Shown here: one piece after another, positions 1-6,883 of the stretch
Position numbering within the stretch: the stretch's first letter is position 1
How the letters are laid out: each line of letters starts with the position of its first letter
From: Kitasatospora setae KM-6054
GTDB taxonomy: Bacteria > Actinomycetota > Actinomycetes > Streptomycetales > Streptomycetaceae
Reading direction: 5' to 3'
Assembly (NCBI RefSeq): GCF_000269985.1
Contig: NC_016109.1
Span: forward strand, 2,170,001 to 2,234,000
DNA length: 64,000 nucleotides
Notes under the pieces: generated by a model
The model's input: only the letters and a program-made list of their open reading frames with translations
What the model was told of the DNA's origin: nothing
The model's database searches: none
Translations under genes and position numbers: made by a program

Positions 1-67
1 AACGGCCGCCAAGAGTCGCCGACAGCCGCCGCCGAGCGGTCACGGGCGCCGTCCGCCGGCCACTGAC

Positions 68-375
68 TACCGGTGTCGCGTCATCGGTGTCGCGTCATCG
101 GTGTCACGCCATCGATGTCACGGCACGCATGTCGCGGCACCGATGTCGCCTCATCCATGTCGCGACATCGATGCACCATCACCGGTGTCGCGGCATCGAT
201 GTCGCAGCATCGGTGTGGCGTCATCAGTGACGGGTCATCGATGCCGAAGCATGGATGACCCATCATCGATGTCACGACATCAATGCCTCAGCACCGATGT
301 CACGACATGGACAGCACGTCACGAATGACACGACATCGATGCCACGGCACGGATGTCGCGCCACCGGCCCCGCAG
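68..375. repeat. 14-bp degenerate tandem repeat array (about 22 units)
   Basis: From 68 the sequence falls into consecutive 14-bp units with the approximate consensus CATCGATGTCRCGN. Unit starts are 68, 82, 96 and so on to 362, with no indels seen. Many units carry the 8-bp palindrome CATCGATG, and neighbouring units combine into longer palindromes such as GACATCGATGTC. Because 14 is not a multiple of 3, all frames stay open across the array, which creates spurious MSRHRC-rich open frames on both strands. The array lies just beyond the 3' end of moaA. It is too diverged to be a fresh slippage product. Its function is unknown; a multi-site protein-binding array is one inference. Confidence 0.85.
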
Positions 376-427
376 CACCACCCGTCCCGCCCAAACCCCC
401 TCCCCCGCCCCGCCCTCAGCCCCGCTC

Positions 428-1459
428 TCAGCCCCCGATCGCTGACATCGGCCGGTCCGGCCGGACGAAGTCGGCGTCGCCGATCCGGTGCCCGGGGCTC
501 TTGCCGGCGACGCAGTCCCGCCAGGCGCGCTCGATCCGGGCGTCGTCGGCGCCGGAGCGCAGCAGGGCCCGGAGGTCGGACTCCTCGGTGGCGAACAGGC
601 AGTTGCGCAGTTGGCCGTCGGCGGTCAGCCGGACGCGGTCGCAGCCGCCGCAGAACGGGCGGGTGACGGAGGCGATCACGCCGACCACGTGGTCGGTGCC
701 GGCCAGCCGCCACTCCTCGGCGGGCGCGTTGCCGTGCCGTCCGATCGGGACGAGGCGCCAGCGGGAGCCGAGGACCTCCAGGACCTCGGCGGCGGTCACC
801 ATCGCGGTGCGGTCCCAGGCGCCCTGGGCGTCCAGCGGCATCGACTCGATGAAGCGCATCCGGTAGCCGCCGGCCACGGCGAACTCGACCAGGTCGACCA
901 GTTCGTCCTCGTTGACGCCGCGCACCGGCACCGCGTTGACCTTGACCGGTTCCAGCCCGGCGGCCTTCGCCGCGGCCAGTCCGGCCAGTACGTCGACCAG
1001 CCGGTCGCGGCGGGTGAGGGCCGCGTAGCGCTCGGGACGCAGGGTGTCCAGGCTGACGTTCACCCGGTGCAGTCCGGCGTGCTTCAACTCGGCGGCGCGC
1101 CGGGCGAGTCCGATGCCGTTGGTGGTGAGCGAGAGCTCCGCACCGAGTTCGGCGAGCCGGGCCAGCAGGGCGGGCAGGCCGCGGCGCAGCAGCGGTTCGC
1201 CGCCGGTCAGGCGGAGGGTGCGGAGGCCGAGGCGGTGGACGGCGATCCGGGCCAGCCGGAGCAGTTCGTCGTCGTCGAGGGTCTGGCCGCGCGGCAGCCA
1301 GTCGAGTCCTTCGGCGGGCATGCAGTAGGTGCAGCGCAGGTTGCACCGGTCGGTGAGCGAGATCCGCAGGTCGGTGTGGACCCGGCCGTACCGGTCGACC
1401 AGCGGTGCGGGGGCGGTGGCGGGAGCGGTGGCGGGGACGTCAGTGGTGCGCGGGGCCAT
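428..1459 (-). CDS. moaA: GTP 3',8-cyclase MoaA (molybdenum cofactor biosynthesis)
   Basis: A radical-SAM enzyme of 343 aa that converts GTP to 3',8-cyclo-7,8-dihydro-GTP, the first step of molybdopterin synthesis in the cytoplasm. The N-terminal SAM cluster motif is CNLRCTYC, followed by the glycine-rich LTGGEPLLR. The C-terminal second cluster motif is FCGGCDRVRLTADGQLRNC. The chain ends in SAIGG, and the conserved MoaA C-terminal Gly-Gly is present. I chose the ATG at 1459 because it gives the usual length of about 330-340 aa; longer upstream reading runs through low-complexity sequence. A MobA/MocA-like transferase gene lies divergently 131 bp away, so cofactor synthesis and modification are neighbours. 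The 14-bp repeat array lies immediately downstream. Confidence 0.96.
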   Translation of the reverse strand: MAPRTTDVPATAPATAPAPLVDRYGRVHTDLRISLTDRCNLRCTYCMPAEGLDWLPRGQTLDDDELLRLARIAVHRLGLRTLRLTGGEPLLRRGLPALLARLAELGAELSLTTNGIGLARRAAELKHAGLHRVNVSLDTLRPERYAALTRRDRLVDVLAGLAAAKAAGLEPVKVNAVPVRGVNEDELVDLVEFAVAGGYRMRFIESMPLDAQGAWDRTAMVTAAEVLEVLGSRWRLVPIGRHGNAPAEEWRLAGTDHVVGVIASVTRPFCGGCDRVRLTADGQLRNCLFATEESDLRALLRSGADDARIERAWRDCVAGKSPGHRIGDADFVRPDRPMSAIGG

Positions 1460-1590
1460 GGGGCCAGTGAACGGGGACGGCCGGTGCCCGGTCCAGGGAC
1501 GGAACGGCCGGGAGCGGCGGACCGGCGGCGGACCGGGCCTGTCGGATCGTCCAAGGCGGTCGGTCAGGCGACCGGGGCAGACTGGCCGGC

Positions 1591-2454
1591 ATGGCGCACG
1601 CGGCAGGCGGGACGGCCCCCGGGACGGGACCCGCATCGGACCCCGGGACGGAACCCCACGCAGAGTCCGGGCCAGCACCCGGCCCCGGCCCCGACCCCGC
1701 CCCCGGGGCGGAACTGCGGGTGCCGGCCCTGGTGCTGGCGGCCGGTGGCGGCTCGCGGCTGGGCGGGCGGCCGAAGGCGCTCCTTCCCTACCGGGGTCGC
1801 CTCCTGCTGGAGCACGCGCTGGCGACGGCCCGGGCGGGCGGCTGCGACGGGGCGGTGGCGGTGCTGGGCGCGGCGTCCGCCGAGGTGCGGGCCGTGCTGG
1901 GGGCGGCGGCCGCGGGCAGCACGGCCGCTGCCGCCGCCACCAGCACCGCCGACCCCACCACCGCCACCGCCACCGGGACGGGCGCCCCGACGGCGACCAG
2001 ACAGTATCGACTCGTCGACAATCCCGGCTGGCGCTCGGGCATGGCCTCCTCACTGCGCGCGGGCCTGGCCGCGCTGCCGCCGGACGCGACGGCGGTCCTG
2101 GTCCTGCTGGTGGACACCCCGGGCGTCACCGCGGAGGCGGTCCGGCGCCTGCTCGCGACCCACACCGGACGGACCGACCTCGCCTCCTGCGCGTACGGCG
2201 GCCGCCGGGCCCACCCGGTGCTGATCGGCGCCGCGCACTTCCCCTTCCTGCTGGCCACCGCCGCCGGCGACGCGGGCGCCCGCGCCCTGCTGGCGTCCCG
2301 CCCGGTGGCGCTGGTCGACTGCACCGGCGTAGCCGTCCCGGACGACCTCGACACCCCGGCCGACCTGATCCGCTGGGGCATCGACCCGACCTCGCCGGCG
2401 GCCCGACCAGAGGCCGGACCGGACGCCGGACCGGACAACGGACCGAACCGATGA
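1591..2454 (+). CDS. MobA/MocA-like nucleotidyltransferase (molybdenum cofactor modification)
   Basis: A 287-aa protein with a long Pro/Gly/Ala-rich N-terminal extension of about 45 aa and then a nucleotidyltransferase core. The signature LAAGGGSRLGGRPKALLPY (about residues 50-68) is the NTP-binding loop of MobA/MocA-type enzymes, which attach GMP or CMP to molybdopterin. Further family features are the VDNPGWRSGMASSL segment, the acidic metal-binding LLVDTPGV and the late DDLDTPADL. An Ala/Thr-rich insert near residues 105-125 interrupts the core. The SGMASSL and DLDTP signatures resemble MocA (CTP-using) more than MobA, but the substrate cannot be settled here. It is divergent from moaA, which supports a molybdenum cofactor role. 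Confidence 0.85.
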   Translation: MAHAAGGTAPGTGPASDPGTEPHAESGPAPGPGPDPAPGAELRVPALVLAAGGGSRLGGRPKALLPYRGRLLLEHALATARAGGCDGAVAVLGAASAEVRAVLGAAAAGSTAAAAATSTADPTTATATGTGAPTATRQYRLVDNPGWRSGMASSLRAGLAALPPDATAVLVLLVDTPGVTAEAVRRLLATHTGRTDLASCAYGGRRAHPVLIGAAHFPFLLATAAGDAGARALLASRPVALVDCTGVAVPDDLDTPADLIRWGIDPTSPAARPEAGPDAGPDNGPNR

Positions 2455-2755
2455 GCCCCCACCACCCACCCCCACCCGGCCCCGCCGTGGCCGGAAACAG
2501 CCCTACTGCCCTTACGCCACACAACAGTTGACCCACCATCAGCTTGCGGCGGCCCCGGCCGCAACCGTCTCCCGCCCCCCGTCCGCCCCTGCCGTCACGG
2601 CGGGCGCGCACGCCCCCGGCGCGCGACAGGTCGCGCACCTTTCCCCCACCTCAACTCCGCTGGAGGAATCCCTCATTCCGCACCGGTCGGGGCGGCGATC
2701 GGCCAGGATGGAGGCTTATCCCCTCCCAGCCGACCCGAACGGACGGTGACCCGCC
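2455..2755. other. Intergenic region, 301 bp
   Basis: No gene, tRNA or convincing terminator is visible between the nucleotidyltransferase and the zinc-ribbon protein. The sequence is C-rich with no long inverted repeat. A promoter for the downstream gene is presumably near 2690-2740 but no clear -35/-10 pair stands out. Confidence 0.5.
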
Positions 2756-3646
2756 ATGCCGCTGCCCGAGGACGCCGCAGACGCCGAGACCACCACCGCG
2801 GGGCCGGTCGGTTTCTCCCCCGGTTCGCCGTCGGGCGCGAGCCAGTTGCGCTGCCCGGCGTGCCGGGCCGAGCACCGGTACGAGCCGCCGAGCCTGCCCT
2901 GCCCGTGCGGGGCGCAGCTGCGGGTGCCGCTGCTGCGCGGCGGGGTGCCGGTGCAGGTGCGGTTCCGCTCCTGGGAGGACTCCTGGCTGAGCATGCGCTG
3001 TCCGCACTGCGGGCGCAGCGACCAGTGGCCGCAGCCGGAGTTCACCTGCGACTGCGGGGTGATCGTCCGGCTGCCGGTGGACCGGGCGCCGCGCCTGCAG
3101 AGCGCCGGGCCGCACATCGGCCCGCGCTCCGCCGCGCGCCCGGCGCAGACCGCCCGCCCGTACACCACCGCCGTGCCCCCGTCCGCCCCGGCCCCGGACC
3201 CGGCCGCCGCGGACGGCGGGCAGCTGGCGGCCGGTTCGGGCGCGGCCCGCGCGCTGCGGCCGCCGTTCCGCCCGCAGCCGGTGCGTACGCCGCAGGACGC
3301 GGTGCTGACGGCGGCCCGCTACCTGCAGTGGCTGGGCTTCTACGACCTGGAGCTGCTGCCGGGCCAGGAGCGGGACTCGACCACCCTGCTCGGCGGCCGG
3401 ATGATCGCCCGGGTGGACACCTGGACGGAGCCCGCCGACGTGAAGGCGGTCGAGTGCCTGTGGCTGGAGACCCTGCACAGTGAGGACGTCGCGGCCGCGA
3501 TGTTCACCGTCTCCGGCTACTCCCGGCAGACCGTGGTGCGCGGCGAGCAACTGCTGGTGGCCTTGTTCACCCTGGACGCGGCGGGCATCCCGCAGCCGTC
3601 GAACGGCGCCGCCGAGGCGCTGATGGAGACCGGCTGGACGTCCTGA
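2756..3646 (+). CDS. Conserved hypothetical protein with two zinc ribbons
   Basis: A 296-aa cytoplasmic protein. Residues about 30-105 hold two cysteine sets: CPACRAEH with CPCG, then CPHCGRSDQW with CDCG, consistent with tandem zinc ribbons. A Pro/Ala-rich linker (about 110-170) leads to a globular C-terminal domain of about 120 aa beginning AARYLQWLGFYDLEL, with a GGRMIARVDTW strand and VKAVECLWLETL. That domain has a loose resemblance to restriction-endonuclease-like (Mrr-type) folds, but I cannot identify a full PD-(D/E)xK motif. Zinc-ribbon-plus-nuclease-like proteins are common in actinomycetes with unknown role. No operon partner is evident. Function unassigned. Confidence 0.75.
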   Translation: MPLPEDAADAETTTAGPVGFSPGSPSGASQLRCPACRAEHRYEPPSLPCPCGAQLRVPLLRGGVPVQVRFRSWEDSWLSMRCPHCGRSDQWPQPEFTCDCGVIVRLPVDRAPRLQSAGPHIGPRSAARPAQTARPYTTAVPPSAPAPDPAAADGGQLAAGSGAARALRPPFRPQPVRTPQDAVLTAARYLQWLGFYDLELLPGQERDSTTLLGGRMIARVDTWTEPADVKAVECLWLETLHSEDVAAAMFTVSGYSRQTVVRGEQLLVALFTLDAAGIPQPSNGAAEALMETGWTS

Positions 3647-3667
3647 CCCGCGCCCCCGGCAACGCCC

Positions 3668-3759
3668 CGACACCTACCCGCCAGCACCCCCGACACCTAC
3701 CCGCCAGCACCCCCGGCGACTACCCGCCACCACCCCCGACAGCGGCCCGCCAACCCCGC
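3668..3759. repeat. 23-bp tandem repeat, 3-4 copies
   Basis: Units at 3668-3690 and 3691-3713 are identical (they begin CGACACCTACCCGCC), a third unit at 3714-3736 differs at a few positions, and a fourth at 3737-3759 is degenerate. The array is C-rich and intergenic, upstream of the helical-repeat protein gene. Function unknown; probably slippage-generated. Confidence 0.8.
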
Positions 3760-3921
3760 GCGGAACGCCCGCGCACCCCACCATCCGGATCGAGCCGTTC
3801 CGGATCTCCTCGCGCTCGTGATCTGGTGCACAAGCTCCCGCGCGTGTTGAATTGCCGCCACGGCGCGGGCCCTTGGGCCGGCGGGTCGTTGCATGGCGCG
3901 CACAAGGAGGTGGCGTTGTCG

Positions 3922-4725
3922 GTGCACGGGACTGCCCCGGGGGGCATGGCGGACGTCGTCTGGCGGCTGCGTTCGCGCGGCTGCTGGCAGGAGGCGGCGG
4001 ACCTGCTCCGCCCGCAGGCCGGCCGGGACCCGGCGGCGGCGCTCCAGCGCGCCGAGCTGCTGATCGAGCAGTGTCTGTTCACCGCCGACCACTGGGAGCG
4101 CGCGGAGGACGCGCTGCGGCAGGCGGAGGCGTCGGTCGCGGGCATCGAGGCGCGTGCGGCGGCGTCCTGTGCGCGGGGGTTCCTGGCGTACGTGGCGAGC
4201 GTGCTGGGCCGGCGCGACCGGCTGGACGAGGCGCAGGCCGCGCTGGGGCGGACGTCCGCGCTGCTGGCGCCGGGGACGCCGGGCCGGCCGCTGCTGGACT
4301 TCCGGCGCGGGCTGGTCGCCGAGAACCTGCTGCACGATCCGGTGGCGGCGCACAGCGCGTACGCCCGGGCGCACGAGGGGGCCCGCGAGCGGGGGGACGA
4401 GCTGCTGCGCTCCTCGACCTGGCGCCACCTGGCGGGCCTGGCCTGGGCGGCGGGCGACCGGGAGCGGGCCCGGGAGGGGTTCGCGGTCTCGCTGCGGCTG
4501 CGCGAGGAGCTGGGTTTCACGGTGGGGGTGGCGCCGGCGCTGGCCTCGCTGGCGGAGGTGTCGGAGCCGGCCGAGGCGGAGCGGCTGCGCGCGGAGGCGT
4601 CCCGGCTGGTGCAGGCGCTCGGCGGGGTGCCGGTGTGGTTGGCGCGACAGCTGGCGCAGATCCCGGCGCAGCCCAGCCCCCCGGACGGCGGTGCACGGCG
4701 CGACCTGCGGCGCGGCATCAGCTAA
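3922..4725 (+). CDS. Hypothetical helical-repeat (TPR-like) protein
   Basis: An alpha-helical, Ala/Arg-rich protein of about 267 aa. Segments such as HWERAEDALRQAEASVAGIEARA, WRHLAGLAWAAGDRERAREGF and PALASLAEVSEPAEAERLRAEA have the spacing of tetratricopeptide-like repeats. No catalytic motif is seen. The strong ribosome-binding site AAGGAGG at 3904-3910 points to a start at GTG 3922 or TTG 3916; an ATG at 3826 is less likely because it precedes that site, and ATG 3946 is also possible. The stop codon TAA overlaps the iron box that controls the next gene. The tail is Pro/Gly/Arg-rich. Role unknown. Confidence 0.65.
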   Translation: MHGTAPGGMADVVWRLRSRGCWQEAADLLRPQAGRDPAAALQRAELLIEQCLFTADHWERAEDALRQAEASVAGIEARAAASCARGFLAYVASVLGRRDRLDEAQAALGRTSALLAPGTPGRPLLDFRRGLVAENLLHDPVAAHSAYARAHEGARERGDELLRSSTWRHLAGLAWAAGDRERAREGFAVSLRLREELGFTVGVAPALASLAEVSEPAEAERLRAEASRLVQALGGVPVWLARQLAQIPAQPSPPDGGARRDLRRGIS

Positions 4726-4741
4726 GGTGAGCCTTACCTGC
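4723..4741 (+). promoter_or_regulatory. Iron box (DmdR1/IdeR/DtxR-type operator)
   Basis: TAAGGTGAGCCTTACCT (4723-4739) keeps the core AGGT.AG.CT.ACCT of the actinobacterial 19-bp iron box (TTAGGTTAGGCTAACCTAA); 14 of 19 positions match by eye. It overlaps the TAA of the upstream gene and lies about 80 bp before the FhuF-like gene. The downstream siderophore-reductase gene makes repression by an iron-loaded DtxR-family regulator the natural reading. Confidence 0.8.
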
Positions 4742-4819
4742 CCGGCGCGAGCGGCTGTCCGGGCGGGTCCACCTCGCCGTGCCCGGGCCCGCCCCCGGGA
4801 GCACCACCCGGGAGCCCGC

Positions 4820-5692
4820 GTGACCACCCACCAGGTCGAGCAGTCCCCCTCGTCCGTCGGGGCGCCGCCCTGCCTGAGCAGCTGGCTGCGCCTCGGCCGG
4901 GCCTTCCCCGACCTGCGGATCCACCACGCCGCCCCGCGCACCGGCCCCGGCTGGACCACCGCCGCCGCGCTCGCCGGGGACCGGGCCGCCCTGGACGCGA
5001 TGATCGCCTTCGACGAGCGGCTCGGCCTCGACCTGTACGGCACCCCGTCCCGGCCGGACGTCACCGCCGGGTTCAGCCTGCACCGCTACGCCTGGCCGGT
5101 CGCGCTCGCCTTCACGCTGCCCTGGCTGCTGGAGCGCCGCGTCCCGCTGCTGCCGGTCGACCGGGTCTCGATCAACCGCACCACCGGCGAACTGACCGCC
5201 CGCCCGGCCGGCTTCCACTGCCTGCCCGACGACCCGGCGGCCGGCCGCCCCGACGCCCTGGTCGTCCCGGACCGCCCGGCGCTCGACGCCGCCCTGCGCA
5301 CCGCGCTCGCCGAGCACTTCACGCCCCTGCTGGCCGCCTTCCGCCCCGCGGTGCGCCGCGGCCCGCGCACGCTGTGGGCGCTGGTCACGGACGACGTGGT
5401 GGACGGCCTCTGGTACGCGGCGGGCCTGCTCGGCGAGGAGCCCCGCGCGGTGGCCGAGCTGACCGCCCTGCTGACCGGCGACGCGGCGGCGGCCCCGTTC
5501 GTCGGTACCCCGGGCTTCCGCGAGCCGGACGCGTCCGACAGCGAAGCCCCGACTCCGACGCCGACCCAGGCTCCGACCGAGGCTCCGACCCAGGCTGCGA
5601 TCCCGGCCCGGACCCGGACCCGGGTCAGCTGCTGCCTGTACTACACCGTCCGCCCGGCCGAACTCTGCGTCAGCTGCCCCCGTGCCAAATAG
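4820..5692 (+). CDS. FhuF-like (2Fe-2S) ferric siderophore reductase
   Basis: A 290-aa cytoplasmic protein ending in CCLYYTVRPAELCVSCPR, the CC-x10-C-x2-C cysteine pattern that binds the [2Fe-2S] cluster in FhuF-type ferric siderophore reductases. These enzymes reduce ferric iron in imported siderophores to release it. The body (about residues 30-230) is a divergent helical domain with WPVALAFTLPWLLERRVPL. Just before the cysteine motif is a repetitive Pro/Thr/Ala stretch (about 240-270) that looks like a flexible linker. The start is GTG 4820, preceded by GGAG. An iron box lies upstream, so derepression under iron limitation is expected. No siderophore transporter is adjacent. Confidence 0.85.
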   Translation: MTTHQVEQSPSSVGAPPCLSSWLRLGRAFPDLRIHHAAPRTGPGWTTAAALAGDRAALDAMIAFDERLGLDLYGTPSRPDVTAGFSLHRYAWPVALAFTLPWLLERRVPLLPVDRVSINRTTGELTARPAGFHCLPDDPAAGRPDALVVPDRPALDAALRTALAEHFTPLLAAFRPAVRRGPRTLWALVTDDVVDGLWYAAGLLGEEPRAVAELTALLTGDAAAAPFVGTPGFREPDASDSEAPTPTPTQAPTEAPTQAAIPARTRTRVSCCLYYTVRPAELCVSCPRAK

Positions 5693-5845
5693 ATCTGACG
5701 CACTAATCGGTCTGACAATATTTTCCACGCCGCCCGAAATTCCCCCCTAACGGGGTAATGGCCCCGATCCCGCCTTGATCACCGAATTTCTCCGCCATGA
5801 TGGTCCCCGCCATCACGACAGCGGAAAGCGAGGCTGGAGCAGGTC

Positions 5846-6862
5846 ATGAGACTCTCGGACATACCGCTGGGCTGGGCCGTCGCCGGTACGGCCGTCCTGC
5901 TGGCCGTCATCGCCCTGCTGGCCTTCGCCCGCAGCCGCACCGGCACGGCCGGCTCCGCCGAGGGCGGTCCGGACTCCGCCTGGGAGCGCGCCCAGGAGCG
6001 CCGCCGCCGCACCGAGTCGCTCTACGGGGGCGCCTCCTACCTGCTGCTCTTCTGCTGCGCCGCGGTCGCCGCCGCGCTCTCCTTCCACGGCCTGGTCGGT
6101 TTCGGGGTGCAGAACCTCGGCCTCTCCGGCGGCTGGGAGTACCTCGTGCCGTTCGGTCTCGACGGCGCGGCGATGTTCTGCTCCGTCCTCGCCGTCCGCG
6201 AGGCCAGCCACGGCGACGCGGCGCTCGGCTCGCGCCTGCTGGTCTGGCTGTTCGCCGCCGCGTCCGCCTGGTTCAACTGGGTGCACGCCCCGCGCGGGCT
6301 CGGGCACGACGGCGCGCCGCAGTTCTTCGCCGGAATGTCGCTCTCGGCGGCCGTGCTGTTCGACCGCGCACTGAAGCAGACCCGGGTCGCCGCCCTCCGC
6401 GAGCAGGGCCTCGTCCCGCGCCCGCTGCCGCAGATCCGGGTGGTCCGCTGGCTGCGCGCGCCGCGCGAGACGTACGCGGCGTGGTCGCTGATGCTGCTGG
6501 AGGGCGTCCGCACGCTGGACGAGGCGGTCGAGGAGGTCCGCGACGACAAGCGGACCGCCGCCGAGAACCGCGAGCGCCGCCGGATGGCCTCCCGCCGGGA
6601 ACGCGCCGAGATCCGGGCGATCGGCCGCCAGCCCGGCAGCGGCTGGCGCCACCGCGCCGCCCGCCAGCTCGAACCCGCCCCCGCCCCCGCCGCCGTCCCG
6701 GCCGCCCCGACGGAGCCCGCCATAGCCGCCCCCACCGGCCTCCCGGCGACCCCCGCCGCCCACCGCAGCATCGACCTCACCCCCGACGAGGACACCGTGA
6801 CGCTGCCCCGGCTCGACTCCCTGGAGCAGAAGCTCAAGGACCTGGAGCAGCAGTTCGGCTAG
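5846..6862 (+). CDS. DUF2637 family membrane protein
   Basis: A 338-aa protein. It has one hydrophobic helix at residues 9-27 and three more between about 53 and 155 (LLLFCCAAVAAALSFHGLV, YLVPFGLDGAAMFCSVLAV, LLVWLFAAASAWFNWVHAP), the DUF2637 arrangement. That family is found on actinomycete plasmids and chromosomes near conjugal-transfer or regulatory genes, and no activity is established. The cytoplasmic C-terminal half is charged (RRRMASRRERAEIRAIG), then Pro/Ala-rich, and ends in a short coiled-coil-like stretch (LEQKLKDLEQQFG). The start ATG follows GGAGCAGGTC. It converges with the downstream phosphatase gene. No plasmid-transfer gene is visible nearby, so this is probably a chromosomal relative. 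Confidence 0.8.
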   Translation: MRLSDIPLGWAVAGTAVLLAVIALLAFARSRTGTAGSAEGGPDSAWERAQERRRRTESLYGGASYLLLFCCAAVAAALSFHGLVGFGVQNLGLSGGWEYLVPFGLDGAAMFCSVLAVREASHGDAALGSRLLVWLFAAASAWFNWVHAPRGLGHDGAPQFFAGMSLSAAVLFDRALKQTRVAALREQGLVPRPLPQIRVVRWLRAPRETYAAWSLMLLEGVRTLDEAVEEVRDDKRTAAENRERRRMASRRERAEIRAIGRQPGSGWRHRAARQLEPAPAPAAVPAAPTEPAIAAPTGLPATPAAHRSIDLTPDEDTVTLPRLDSLEQKLKDLEQQFG

Positions 6863-6883
6863 CCCCGAGGTCACTGTCAGCCG

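Noticed and set aside
73..328. Open frames of MSRHRC-type repeats on both strands
   Set aside because: They are produced by the 14-bp repeat, which keeps all frames open; no RBS or conserved protein.
68..375. CRISPR array
   Set aside because: Units are 14 bp with no spacers of constant length and no cas genes.
68..375. ParB/parS cluster
   Set aside because: Units do not resemble the GTTTCACGTGAAAC-type parS site.
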